Assembly (NCBI GenBank): GCA_017934545.1
Contig: JAGBJI010000009.1
Span: 221,581-285,580, forward strand
Length of the DNA stretch: 64,000 bases
Reading direction: 5' to 3'
Source: Bacteroidales bacterium
GTDB taxonomy: Bacteria; Bacteroidota; Bacteroidia; Bacteroidales; P3
Both the position numbers and the translations under genes were made by a program. Below are positions 17,344-26,810 of the stretch, piece by piece. Positions within the stretch are counted from its first letter, which is position 1. Every line of letters begins with the position of its first letter. Under the pieces are notes generated by a model. The model had not been told where the DNA came from and did no database searches. It saw nothing but the letters and a program-made list of their open reading frames with translations.

Positions 17344-17490
17344 ATACATATATTATATATAGGTTTTAATTAAAAAAACTCCCCTATACATATATTATAT
17401 ATAGGTATAGTATTAAAAAACCGTCTTATACATATATTATATATAGGTATAATGATAAAAATATGCACTGTACATTATATATATAGGTGT
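17344..17490. repeat. 42-bp-period array of four ATACATATATTATATATAGG units
   Basis: Units begin at 17344, 17386, 17428 and 17470 (the last as GTACAT), spaced exactly 42 bp. Each about 20-bp AT-rich word is an imperfect palindrome. Spacers contain A-runs. Confidence 0.9.
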
Positions 17491-17503
17491 ATTTTTTCAA
17501 AAA

Positions 17504-17576
17504 GAGGTCGGAGAAAAATAAAAAGAGGTCGGAGAAAAATAAAAAGAGGTCGGAGAAAAATAAAAGAGGTCGGAGA
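17504..17576. repeat. 21-bp tandem array of GAGGTCGGAGAAAAATAAAA
   Basis: Four units start at 17504, 17525, 17546 and 17566 (21, 21, 20 bp). A purine-only block on this strand. Confidence 0.9.
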
Positions 17577-17651
17577 AAAATAAAAAAAACGCCCGATTAC
17601 ACTAAAAACAAGCCCAATAAAATCCGTCAGAGGCCGAATAAAGTTCAAAAA

Positions 17652-17807
17652 GTGCCGCTTTTACATCTAAAAAGTCTGACCTTTCGTTAAAAAAGTCCGA
17701 CTTTTCTCATAAAAAGTCCGACTTTTTGCTTAAAAAGTCCGACTTTTTGAAAGAAAGGTTGGATTTTTTAAAAGAAAAGTCAAACTGTTTGACATGAAAT
17801 GTCCGAC
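17652..17807. repeat. 21-bp-period AAAAAGTCCGACTTTTT array
   Basis: Core GTCCGAC or variants at 17652 (GTGCCGC), 17674, 17695, 17716, 17737, 17758 (degenerate), 17779 (GTCAAAC) and 17801, spaced 21-22 bp. Each core has A5 before and T5 after and forms a palindromic module like the family A and B modules. Confidence 0.9.
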
Positions 17808-18163
17808 TTTTTGAAGTTAAAACGGCGTTTTACGGATTTTATTGGGCGTTTTATGATTTTTTTTCGGCCTTTTTTTATTTTTCTTCGGCGTTTCTTTATT
17901 TTTCTTCGGTGTTTTACCTTTTTTTTATTCCCGTTCCGACGTTTTTTTTTTCGTTGCTTTGCTGTCGGAAGAGGGCGGTTTTTACTCCGGTTGCGGCGGT
18001 TTACGGCGGTTTTTTATAAAAAATTGTAACTTTTTGCGGTTTTGAATTGTTTTATATGTGTATTTACAGCGGCCAATGCACAAAAAAGCAAAAAATAACG
18101 CAGAAATATATGCCTCAACCTCAACATATTATGAATAAAAATGCAGATTTTTTGAATTTTTAT

Positions 18164-18173
18164 GGGGGGGGGG
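18164..18173 (+). promoter_or_regulatory. G10 homopolymer upstream of outer membrane receptor gene
   Basis: Ten consecutive G end 51 bp before the start of the 836-residue outer membrane protein gene. A TTTG at 18151-18154 lies just upstream. Such tracts change length by slippage and can alter promoter spacing or leader folding. No convincing -7 box follows, so the promoter is not placed. Confidence 0.6.
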
Positions 18174-18224
18174 AAATAATAAAAAGGCCGTTGCGTTATA
18201 AAGAATTATAAAAATAATAAAATT

Positions 18225-20735
18225 ATGAAGCGGATAAATTTGATGATTGTTGCAATTTTGATTTGCAACGCTCTGTTTGCCCAGACCGTCGGCATAAAAG
18301 GCACGGTCAAAGACGCAAAAACCAATGAAAATCTGCCGTATGCCAACTGTATTTTGCAGTATAAAACCGATACCGTAGGCATTTTCAAAGGCGTTATAAC
18401 CGATGATAACGGCAATTTTTCGTTTAAGAAAATCAAAAAGCGTGACCTTTTATTAAAAATATCGTTTGTCGGGTATAAAACGTTCCGTCATGAAATTTTT
18501 CCGTCTGATTTTGACAGCGGAAAGGACATCAATCTCGGTGAAATTGCACTTGAGGCAGATGATGCGTTAGATGAAATAAAAATTGTGGCGGAAAGAAAGC
18601 GTATAGTTACCGAAGGCGACAAACTTACGATGAATGTTGACGACGGTATGGCGAATATGGTCACCAATGCGTTTGAATTGCTAAAACTTGTGCCGGGTGT
18701 GATGATTGATAATGCGGAAAACATCACTCTTAACGGACAAAACGGCGTTCAGTTTCAATATAACGGCAGGGATATGAAACTTGATTGGTCTGCGGTGAAG
18801 GATATGCTCAAGGGAATGACGCCCGAAATGATTGATTCGTACGAAGTGTTAAAAAATCCGGGAGTTAAATACGATGCAGAGGGGACTGCGGGAATTATAA
18901 ACATAAAAATCAAGAAAAATCAGCAATACGGTATCAACGGTTCGGCATCTTTGGTCGGTAATTACAGAGATGACCGCACGTATCATTATAATCCGTCCGT
19001 CAGATTGAATTATGTCAATGATAAATGGATAATTTCTGGCGGTCTTGGCTATACTGACAACTATTATGGGGACCCTTACGGAGCGGATTCCTCACAGCGT
19101 TACACTTGGATAGGACAAGACACCGTTCTTTTCCGCAATATTGACGATAAATGGCAAGGTAATACCAAGGGATTGGATTTTAATTTCTCTGCTTCGTATT
19201 CTTTGGACAGCGTTTCCACACTTGGCTTTTACAGTTACTACGGTAATTATCATCAACCGACATCTGAGGGCAAGCATTTCACGTTTATGTCGCACAATCC
19301 TGCATATTACACCACCGATTCGTTATATAACCAAACGGGAAGGGTGAAAACGCAGAACAATCTGGCGTATCTCGGGCTTAACTACGTGAAAAAACTTGAC
19401 ACTATGGACAGTAAATTCTCTATGGACTTGGATTACAACAACCGTTCTAACGGTAGTGAGCGTCAAACTATACTTGATTATTATAATGTGTTGCCTGACG
19501 GCAGCAATGACTTATCCCGCAGCACCGATAACAAAAGAAAGTTGGATAACAAGCAACAAAATCTATCCTTTCGGGCGGATTACTACAAGCCTTTTACGAA
19601 AAATTTGATTTTTGAGGCGGGTGCAAAGACTGCATTCGCATTTAACGACAATGATTATAAGTCTGAAGTTCTGCAAGGGACGGAATATGTAAATAATGTT
19701 ATGGAAACGAACCGTTTTAAGTACCATGAAAACATCAACTCCTTATATGCTTCCGTTACGGATAAGTTTTTCTCCTCAAAACTGTCGGTTCGCTTGGGCG
19801 TAAGGCTGGAACAAACCAATACAAAGGGAACGCAAGAGGTTAATGACACGACTATAAAAACGCATTACTTAAATCTTTTCCCTAATCTAAAACTTGGTTG
19901 GAAGTTTACGGAGGATAACGAAATTTCTTTGAATTATAATTACCGTATATCGCGTCCTTATCCAAGTAATTTGAATCCTTTTATAGTTAAAACGTCGGAA
20001 TACTCCTATGAAACGGGCAATCCCGAAATCAAACCGCAATATTCCCACCTTATTTCCCTGTCCCACTCCTATAAGTATATGCTTTTCACGTCCGTTTACT
20101 ATTATTACTCAACGGATAACATACGTAATCTGTCTACACCGTTGAATGACTCTTACGGATTTGCATATAATCCGCTTGCAGTTATATCCCGTCCAGTTAA
20201 TATGGGAAAAAGTCACAGCGTAAACGGAAATGCAAGTTTTGATAAGCAACTTTTTGACATTTGGAATATCAATCTGTCGCTTACTTCTTATTATCTTTAC
20301 ACCGATATGGCTTTGGACGGCAACCAGACGTCACTTGACTCTTGGGGATATAATTTTAATTTGTATACTTTCGTAAATCTTCCGAACAAATGGCGGTTTT
20401 CTCTTTATTATGGCTATGGTTCTGCGGGTCAATGGGGACTTACCAAAGACAATGGGTGGCAATGGTTGAGTTTTGACGCAGGTAAATCTTTCTTTGAGGA
20501 CAAACTGAACGTTGATTTCTCAATCGGTTGGGACGGAGGTAAGAAAAATTATGACGAAACTAAATATCTGAACAGCCTTACAAAGAGTTGGTCACGTGCA
20601 ACGCCGCCTTATCTGTCGCTTACCTTACGTTATAAGTTCGGAAAGTATTATGACAACAAGCAAATCAAAAAACGCCAACTTGAAAACTTTGATGACCGTT
20701 CTAACGGGTCAAATCAAGGCGGCGGAAGGCGGTAA
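18225..20735 (+). CDS. TonB-receptor-like outer membrane protein with carboxypeptidase-regulatory domain
   Basis: An 836-residue outer membrane beta-barrel of the kind annotated as OMP_b-brl_3 or TonB-dependent receptor family. The signal peptide ends in NALFAQ. Residues about 25-100 form a CarboxypepD_reg-like beta-sandwich (GIKGTVKDAKTNENLPYANC, ISFVGYKTF). A plug-like region follows (LLKLVPGVMIDNAENITLNG, LKNPGVKYDAEGTAGIINIK), then an aromatic-rich barrel. The C-terminus has a low-complexity tail (RSNGSNQGGGRR) instead of a terminal Phe. No TonB box is evident and no SusD partner is adjacent, so uptake function is unproven. A G10 tract lies in the leader, and a perfect palindromic terminator follows. 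Confidence 0.87.
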   Translation: MKRINLMIVAILICNALFAQTVGIKGTVKDAKTNENLPYANCILQYKTDTVGIFKGVITDDNGNFSFKKIKKRDLLLKISFVGYKTFRHEIFPSDFDSGKDINLGEIALEADDALDEIKIVAERKRIVTEGDKLTMNVDDGMANMVTNAFELLKLVPGVMIDNAENITLNGQNGVQFQYNGRDMKLDWSAVKDMLKGMTPEMIDSYEVLKNPGVKYDAEGTAGIINIKIKKNQQYGINGSASLVGNYRDDRTYHYNPSVRLNYVNDKWIISGGLGYTDNYYGDPYGADSSQRYTWIGQDTVLFRNIDDKWQGNTKGLDFNFSASYSLDSVSTLGFYSYYGNYHQPTSEGKHFTFMSHNPAYYTTDSLYNQTGRVKTQNNLAYLGLNYVKKLDTMDSKFSMDLDYNNRSNGSERQTILDYYNVLPDGSNDLSRSTDNKRKLDNKQQNLSFRADYYKPFTKNLIFEAGAKTAFAFNDNDYKSEVLQGTEYVNNVMETNRFKYHENINSLYASVTDKFFSSKLSVRLGVRLEQTNTKGTQEVNDTTIKTHYLNLFPNLKLGWKFTEDNEISLNYNYRISRPYPSNLNPFIVKTSEYSYETGNPEIKPQYSHLISLSHSYKYMLFTSVYYYYSTDNIRNLSTPLNDSYGFAYNPLAVISRPVNMGKSHSVNGNASFDKQLFDIWNINLSLTSYYLYTDMALDGNQTSLDSWGYNFNLYTFVNLPNKWRFSLYYGYGSAGQWGLTKDNGWQWLSFDAGKSFFEDKLNVDFSIGWDGGKKNYDETKYLNSLTKSWSRATPPYLSLTLRYKFGKYYDNKQIKKRQLENFDDRSNGSNQGGGRR

Positions 20736-20739
20736 AACT

Positions 20740-20779
20740 AAAACGAACTACCGACTGCATGCAGTCGGTAGTTCGTTTT
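20740..20779. terminator. 40-bp perfect palindrome, bidirectional terminator
   Basis: A 20-bp inverted repeat with no loop bases (centre at 20759/20760), A4 at one end and T4 at the other, between the convergent outer membrane protein and rubrerythrin genes. Confidence 0.85.
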
Positions 20780-20798
20780 TGGACTTTAAAATAAGGTT

Positions 20799-21350
20799 TT
20801 ATTTTTTGAAATATCTGTTGTAAAGACCTTCAAATCCTTTTCCGTGACGTGCTTCGTCTTTTGCCATCTCGTGAACGGTGTCGTGGATAGCGTCCAAGTT
20901 CGCTGCCTTGGCATTTTTTGCTATACGGAACTTGTCAGCACACGCTCCGGCTTCGGCGTTCATACGTTTTTCCAAATTAGTCTTCGTATCCCAAACGACA
21001 TCTCCCAACAATTCGGCGAATTTTGCTGCATGCTCGGCTTCTTCCCACGCATAGCGTTTAAACGCTTCCGCAATTTCAGGGTATCCTTCTCTGTCTGCCT
21101 GACGCGACATAGCCAAATACATGCCTACTTCCGAACATTCTCCGTTGAAATGGGCGTTCAAATCCTTTATCATCTCGTCCGAAGTGCCTTTGGCAACGCC
21201 TATAACATGCTCTGTTTCAAATTGCAGGTTGCCTTCTTCTTTCAATTCTTTAAATTTCTCCGCAGGGACTTTACATTGCGGACAATTAGCAGGGGGATTG
21301 TCCCCTTCGTGTACGTATCCACATACGCTGCAAATCCATTTCTTTGCCAT
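20799..21350 (-). CDS. rubrerythrin with N-terminal rubredoxin domain (reverse type)
   Basis: A 183-residue non-haem iron peroxidase for anaerobic peroxide defence. The N-terminus is a rubredoxin-like iron site, [10 protein letters not shown] (two Cys) and CPQC (two Cys), within about residues 7-27. The rest is a four-helix di-iron domain with [30 protein letters not shown] and [10 protein letters not shown], giving the paired E...ExxH ligands. The domain order (rubredoxin first) is that of reverse rubrerythrins or NADH peroxidases, opposite to classical rubrerythrin. It is a single gene convergent with the outer membrane protein gene. It fits an anaerobic or oxygen-sensitive lifestyle, together with ferritin nearby. 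Confidence 0.92.
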   Translation of the reverse strand: MAKKWICSVCGYVHEGDNPPANCPQCKVPAEKFKELKEEGNLQFETEHVIGVAKGTSDEMIKDLNAHFNGECSEVGMYLAMSRQADREGYPEIAEAFKRYAWEEAEHAAKFAELLGDVVWDTKTNLEKRMNAEAGACADKFRIAKNAKAANLDAIHDTVHEMAKDEARHGKGFEGLYNRYFKK

Positions 21351-21524
21351 AATGATTCTTATTAAATTGTTCCTATTGGTTAAATTAAATTATTTTGGTT
21401 TAAATACACCAACTATAACGCAGTTTTTCACAAAATATTGTCGGTGTTCAGCAGTATAACATAATATTACGGTAAAAAATCCGCCCATTGACAAAAAACC
21501 GTTGCCCGAAGCGTAAACGTTTTT

Positions 21525-21629
21525 GCCTTTTCTGAAAGTAATCCTAAAAAAATCACATTTTTTCACTGAAAAAACCTATTTTTTTGACTCAAAAAATGTG
21601 GTTTTTTCAAAATTACTTTCGCAAAGGGC
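21525..21629. repeat. family A 105-bp element, copy A3
   Basis: Termini GCCTTTTCTGAAAGTAAT and ATTACTTTCGCAAAGGGC; cores TCACA, CCTAT and TGTGG at 22-bp spacing. It overlaps the 3' end of the radical SAM gene (stop at 21576), so it supplies that protein's last codons. Confidence 0.9.
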
Positions 21630-22544
21630 GGCGGCAAAAACTAAAAAAGCGGCAGCAAAACCCAAAAAGGCAGGAATTAAAACAGGGGAAAGTTGTTTTT
21701 CTTTTTGCGGAAATTCTTTCAGATAGGCAAAAATCCGTTCGGGTCCGTAGATTATGCCGTATTTGTTGCAGGTTTCGTCGTAAAGATTCATCAACCGTGC
21801 GTTATAAGGCGAAAGTATTTGGTAACTGTTTGCGTAAGTATCAATGTATCTTTGCTTCAAAGCGGGGTCAAACCTGTCCAAAAACCTGTAAAAATACTCT
21901 CGGTTGCCTTCTCTCAATGTCATACCCATGCCGAAGCACACAATACCTCTCACATCATTGGCTACGCAGGCGTCAAGTATATTTTTGATGTTTTCTTCCG
22001 TATCCGTAATGAAAGGAATTACGGGACTGAGCCATACAACCGTCGGTATGCGGTGGTGTTTCAAGGTTTCCAACACTTGGATTCTCTCTTGCGTGGTGCA
22101 GACATTGGGTTCAATGGCTTTGCTCAATGTTTCGTCCGTGCAGGTTAAGGTTATCTGAACCACGCACTTGGTTTTGCCGTTGATTTCCTGCAACAAATCC
22201 AAATCCCTCAACACTCTGTCGGATTTGGTTATCATCGTTGCCCCGCAGTTGCGGTTGTTGATAACCTGTAAGCACCTGCGGGTAAAGCCGAGTTCGGTTT
22301 CAACGGGCTGATACGGGTCTGACATGGAACCCGTTCCCACCATACATTTTTGCCTTTTGCGTTTAAGTGCGTCATCCAACAGTTCAACGGCGTTGGATTT
22401 GACCTCAACGTCTTCCAATGCGTGCGTAAAGCCGTAGCATTTGCTCCGCGTGTCGCAATATACGCATCCGTGCGTGCAACCGCGGTATATGTTCATGTTG
22501 CTTCCCGCTCCCGTGAGAATATTTTTTACAGTTACAAAGTGCAT
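21576..22544 (-). CDS. SPL-like radical SAM protein
   Basis: A 322-residue radical SAM enzyme of the SPL/Rv2578c type (related to spore photoproduct lyase). The 4Fe-4S motif CTHGCVYC (CX3CX2C, Cys 23, 27, 30) follows MNIYRG. GTGSMSDPYQPVE, TKSDRVLRDLDLL and VVWLSPVIPFITDTEENI are typical of the group. The reaction is unknown for most members. The last roughly 20 residues (ALCESNFEKTTFFESKK) are read from family A repeat copy A3, and the preceding Ala/Phe-rich stretch is low complexity. The original stop was therefore probably replaced by the repeat insertion. Confidence 0.85.
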   Translation of the reverse strand: MHFVTVKNILTGAGSNMNIYRGCTHGCVYCDTRSKCYGFTHALEDVEVKSNAVELLDDALKRKRQKCMVGTGSMSDPYQPVETELGFTRRCLQVINNRNCGATMITKSDRVLRDLDLLQEINGKTKCVVQITLTCTDETLSKAIEPNVCTTQERIQVLETLKHHRIPTVVWLSPVIPFITDTEENIKNILDACVANDVRGIVCFGMGMTLREGNREYFYRFLDRFDPALKQRYIDTYANSYQILSPYNARLMNLYDETCNKYGIIYGPERIFAYLKEFPQKEKQLSPVLIPAFLGFAAAFLVFAAALCESNFEKTTFFESKK

Positions 22545-22646
22545 ATCATATATTTTTGCCCGTAAAACGCAAAACCAACTGCGTTGTTGTACGGTTTCAA
22601 CAAGTTATCTCCGCCGTTTAACGGTGTTTTTTACGGTTATTAGCTG

Positions 22647-22654
22647 CAAAATTA
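22647..22654 (-). promoter_or_regulatory. promoter upstream of SPL-like gene
   Basis: TAATTTTG on the minus strand, about 100 bp upstream of the start at 22544. Confidence 0.45.
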
Positions 22655-22740
22655 CGTATTTTATCAGTCCGAACGGACAAAAACGGCATTTAAAAAGACA
22701 AAAAACGGCAAAAAGATATTGTTTTTTCAAAATTTATTTA

Positions 22741-22748
22741 TACATTTG
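22741..22748 (+). promoter_or_regulatory. promoter of 22815-ferritin unit
   Basis: TACATTTG with TTG at 22719-22721, a 19-bp spacer. The start codon is 67 bp downstream. Confidence 0.65.
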
Positions 22749-22814
22749 CAAAAATTTACCGTCTTTAAATATTGTCAACAAAGAGAGGAATAATAAAAAA
22801 ACACTTAATATATT

Positions 22815-23240
22815 ATGAGAACATTGGAACTTTTGGCAAACGATTTTGCCAACAACGTAAGAAAAGAGATTGAAAAATATCACCCGTACTCCCCTATCAA
22901 AGAGCCGAAAATAGGCGACGTGATAAGAGAGTATAACATTTGCCGCAAAGAAGAAGAATTGGAAGGCAAAAGTTTGGAAGATGTAATGGAAATGGTCATC
23001 GTTGACCAAAACATCAAGCGTGAATACGACGGCAAACATCTGTTGAAATTCACCGCAATGGGTTACACGCTTTACATCAATCTGAAAGACAAAACCAAAG
23101 TCTTGGATGCAAACAAACAGGAATTGGATCATCCTAAATTTTGGTTGGCTTTGCTTTTGATTAGTGTTGAACCTAACCCTGACAGTATAGCAGGCATCAA
23201 GTTTGAATTGAATTATGAACCGACCGTAAGGTACAATTAA
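22815..23240 (+). CDS. hypothetical cytoplasmic protein upstream of ferritin
   Basis: A 141-residue protein with no signal peptide or membrane segment and no domain I recognise. It is charged and probably helical at the N-terminus (LLANDFANNVRKEIEKYH), with a mixed C-terminal half containing KHLLKFTAMGYTLYINLKD. The stop is 12 bp before the ferritin start, and both share one promoter, so a role tied to iron storage or stress is possible but unsupported by motif evidence. Codon use looks like its neighbours. Confidence 0.65.
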   Translation: MRTLELLANDFANNVRKEIEKYHPYSPIKEPKIGDVIREYNICRKEEELEGKSLEDVMEMVIVDQNIKREYDGKHLLKFTAMGYTLYINLKDKTKVLDANKQELDHPKFWLALLLISVEPNPDSIAGIKFELNYEPTVRYN

Positions 23241-23252
23241 ACCACATAAAAC

Positions 23253-23741
23253 ATGTTAAGCAAGAAAGTAGAAAAGGCTTTAAACAAGCAGATTAACGCT
23301 GAATTTTGGTCAGCATACCTTTATCTGTCCATGGCATCGTGTTTGGACAGCAAAGGATTTACGGGTATGTCAAGTTGGATGCGCAAACAGTTCGCCGAAG
23401 AGCAGGAACATGCCACCAAATTGTTTGATTACGTATTGGACAAAGGCGGAAGAGTGTTGTTGGAACCCATTGCAAAGGTTGAAACCGAATGGAAAGATGC
23501 ATTGGATGTGTTCAACGCAACGCTTAAACACGAACAAAAAGTCACTTCAATGATAAACGACCTTTGTGCATTGGCTATTGCCGAAAAAGATTACGCAACG
23601 GAGAGTTTTCTTCATTGGTTCGTTGACGAACAGGTTGAGGAAGAAAAGAACGCAAGGGAGATAATAGACGTTTTAAAACTTATAGGCAAAGACGGATACG
23701 GTCTATACCGTTTTGACAAAGAACTTGCTGCAAGAAAATAA
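23253..23741 (+). CDS. ftnA: bacterial non-haem ferritin
   Basis: A 162-residue four-helix ferritin that oxidises and stores iron in a 24-mer shell. Ferroxidase-centre residues are visible in NAEFWSAYLYLSM (Glu near 17), FAEEQEHATKLF (ExxH near 50-53), and HWFVDEQVEEEKNA towards the C-terminus. The length matches bacterial FtnA. It forms a two-gene unit with the preceding hypothetical gene and ends at a strong terminator. With rubrerythrin 2 kb away it suggests oxidative-stress and iron management in an anaerobe. Confidence 0.93.
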   Translation: MLSKKVEKALNKQINAEFWSAYLYLSMASCLDSKGFTGMSSWMRKQFAEEQEHATKLFDYVLDKGGRVLLEPIAKVETEWKDALDVFNATLKHEQKVTSMINDLCALAIAEKDYATESFLHWFVDEQVEEEKNAREIIDVLKLIGKDGYGLYRFDKELAARK

Positions 23742-23770
23742 TCTCAACTTGAATTTTTTTTTACAACAAT

Positions 23771-23802
23771 AAAGCGGTAAACAGTGTGCTGTTTACCGCT
23801 TT
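23771..23802. terminator. terminator between ferritin and enolase
   Basis: A perfect 14-bp stem AAAGCGGTAAACAG with TGTG loop, serving two convergent genes. Confidence 0.88.
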
Positions 23803-23838
23803 TAACGTATTAACCGCTCGGGTTAATTCAGCAAAAGA

Positions 23839-25167
<1,329 letters not shown>

Positions 25168-25182
25168 TTAAAAAACAGAATG

Positions 25183-25190
25183 CAAAGATA
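25183..25190 (-). promoter_or_regulatory. promoter of eno
   Basis: TATCTTTG on the minus strand, 49 bp upstream of the eno start. Confidence 0.65.
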
Positions 25191-25214
25191 CTAATTTTTT
25201 ATCAATGCGTTTTG

Positions 25215-26213
25215 TCAGTCTATCTTTTTCACCGTATATTTTTCAGAACCCAAGCCTATTTGCTGTGCATAGTCCAAAATATGATCTCCTCTTTGCTGTT
25301 CAATTCTTTCAATCAATGGTTTGGTGTTGTTATCCGCCGTTACCTCCATATTGTATATAATGTCAAGGCAGGCTTTGTCCAACGCAACAGGGTCGGTTGA
25401 GGCCAAAATACCGTAATCCTTTATCAAAGGTTTTGCAGGGTTGGCATTGCAATCGCAGTCTATGGACATATTGTTCATAACTGCTATATATACTATTTTG
25501 CCTTTGAATTTGTCGGCAACGGCTTTAGCTGCTTCGGCCATAGATTCGGTAAAATCGTCCTGCGGGGCAACATGTTTTTCCCACAATTCTTCCATCTTTT
25601 CCCACGTACCTGCACTGTGTATGTATGCTTTTCCGTTCGTGGAAGCAAAGCCTATGGATTGGTTTTTCAAAACTCCGCCGAAACCTGCCATTTGGTGTCC
25701 TTTGAAATGTGCAAGGTTAACAATGAAATCGTAATTGTTTATGTGCGAGCCTACGATGTCGTATTTCAAATGCTTTCCGCCGTTGATTTCAAGTTTCACT
25801 TCGCCTTCTTCGTCCATTATGTCAACCGTTGCCACTTTGTCGTATCCGTGTTGGATGATGGTATTGCGGTGCAAATCGGTTGTGTGGCGTGTTCCTTGGT
25901 AAGCGGTGTTGCATTCAATGATGTTGGCACCGAGTTTTTGAACCAACGGGGCAATAAGTTCAGGGCTTAAAGTGTGGACTCCTTTGCCGTCGCCCGTTGA
26001 AATCTTAACGCCGACTTTGCCTTGCGGTTCAACTCCCAACGCTTGGAAGATTTTTATCAGGCTTTCGCCCGAAATATTTTCCGTCATATAGACAACGCTT
26101 TCGTTTTCCGCTTCCGTTTGAGTGGAAGTTTCCGTGTCCGTGTTCTTCGAACATGAAGTTATTGTCAACATTGAGGCAGCTGACAACAACAAAGAAACAA
26201 ATGTTTTTTTCAT
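25215..26213 (-). CDS. DUF362-family putative lipoprotein
   Basis: A 332-residue protein with a lipoprotein signal (MKKTFVSLLLSAAS, lipobox TITSC near residue 21) and an acidic Ser/Thr linker to about residue 42. The rest is a DUF362 domain: GKVGVKISTGDGKG, IIECNTAYQGTRHTT, VNLAHFKGHQMAGFGG, and GILASTDPVALDKACLD near the C-terminus. DUF362 proteins often carry 4Fe-4S ferredoxin domains; this one lacks the CxxCxxCxxxC clusters, though CDCNANPAK retains two Cys. Function unknown. It follows a small lipoprotein gene by 35 bp. Confidence 0.8.
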   Translation of the reverse strand: MKKTFVSLLLSAASMLTITSCSKNTDTETSTQTEAENESVVYMTENISGESLIKIFQALGVEPQGKVGVKISTGDGKGVHTLSPELIAPLVQKLGANIIECNTAYQGTRHTTDLHRNTIIQHGYDKVATVDIMDEEGEVKLEINGGKHLKYDIVGSHINNYDFIVNLAHFKGHQMAGFGGVLKNQSIGFASTNGKAYIHSAGTWEKMEELWEKHVAPQDDFTESMAEAAKAVADKFKGKIVYIAVMNNMSIDCDCNANPAKPLIKDYGILASTDPVALDKACLDIIYNMEVTADNNTKPLIERIEQQRGDHILDYAQQIGLGSEKYTVKKID

Positions 26214-26248
26214 CTTAATTATATGTTTTTACGGTTAATAAATATCAA

Positions 26249-26422
26249 TCAACAATCCGTCTGAACTTCATCAACGGTTCCCGGTGCGGCTTTGGTTGAA
26301 ATCTGTGTTTTGTAATTGTTTTTGTCAAAACATTCGTCGGTATCGCACGCCCAGAATATTGACGGCATTGCCGCAAGAAGTGCAATCAAGCATATCAACG
26401 GCAGTTTGGTTTTTCTTTTCAT
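26249..26422 (-). CDS. small Cys-containing putative lipoprotein
   Basis: A 57-residue peptide starting MKRKTKLPLICLIALL, with a hydrophobic signal and a lipobox-like IFWAC near residue 25. The mature part CDTDECFDKNNYKTQ ends in Cys. I chose the ATG at 26422; a start at 26455 lies inside or upstream of the promoter. It is cotranscribed with the DUF362 lipoprotein, so the two may act together at the envelope. No family recognised. Confidence 0.55.
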   Translation of the reverse strand: MKRKTKLPLICLIALLAAMPSIFWACDTDECFDKNNYKTQISTKAAPGTVDEVQTDC

Positions 26423-26452
26423 GTCTTTGAAAATATTTTTAATTCCAAAATG

Positions 26453-26460
26453 CAAAGTTA
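26453..26460 (-). promoter_or_regulatory. promoter of small lipoprotein-DUF362 unit
   Basis: TAACTTTG on the minus strand, 30 bp before the chosen ATG. Confidence 0.6.
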
Positions 26461-26605
26461 CGTATTTTCTTTATAATAATAAAATCATGCCGTTGAAATT
26501 TAATGCAAAAAACTGCCGTTACAAACACTTATTGCACAAAAAAGTATATTCCGCTTTTCCAATGCCCTTTTTCACCATACCGCCGCCCCAAGCGTTTTAA
26601 TTTTT

Positions 26606-26710
26606 GCCCCTTCTGAAAGTAATCCGAAAAAAAATAGGTTTTTTGCCCCAAAAAATCACATTTTTTGACAGAAAAAATCTGATTTTTTCACTCTTCTTTC
26701 CGCAAGGGGC
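26606..26710. repeat. family A 105-bp element, copy A4
   Basis: Termini GCCCCTTCTGAAAGTAAT and CTTCTTTCCGCAAGGGGC. Both ends carry the compensating C-G change (GCCCC/GGGGC). Cores ATAGG, TCACA and TCTGA. It fills most of the 26456-26810 gap between divergent genes. Confidence 0.9.
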
Positions 26711-26764
26711 GGAAATGTTTTGACAAAAGGCGGCAGTTTTTTTCGGCAATACAAAGAAAAAACT

Positions 26765-26772
26765 TATCTTTG
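26765..26772 (+). promoter_or_regulatory. promoter of purC-gldH-uvrC
   Basis: TATCTTTG, 39 bp before the purC ATG. Confidence 0.65.
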
Positions 26773-26810
26773 CAATCCGAAACCAATAAACAAAAAACAG
26801 TATACGTATT

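Larger units (their letters stand above)
17258..18224. other. 967-bp non-coding mosaic of phased repeats
   Basis: No credible gene is seen here. In order it contains a short hairpin region with A- and T-runs (17270-17335), a 42-bp-period array (17344-17490), a 21-bp GAGGTCGG array (17504-17576), a spacer, a 21-bp GTCCGAC array (17652-17807), a T-rich array with CTTCGGCGTTT words (about 17840-17960), and a less ordered part that ends in a G10 tract (18164-18173). Base skew is strong: purine-rich at 17500-17600 and pyrimidine-rich at 17830-17960 on the same strand. Confidence 0.85.

Noticed and set aside
17487-18029. Two ORFs of 67 and 76 codons within the repeat mosaic (17487-17690 and 17799-18029)
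   Set aside because: They are translations of simple tandem repeats (Lys/Arg/Ser or Phe/Arg-rich) with no protein-like composition.
20740-20779. Large palindrome considered as a recombination or replication site
   Set aside because: Position between two convergent stop codons with A- and T-run ends fits a bidirectional terminator better.
21523-21726. Plus-strand ORF starting in repeat copy A3
   Set aside because: Composed of repeat sequence and antisense to the SPL-like gene; no recognisable protein features.
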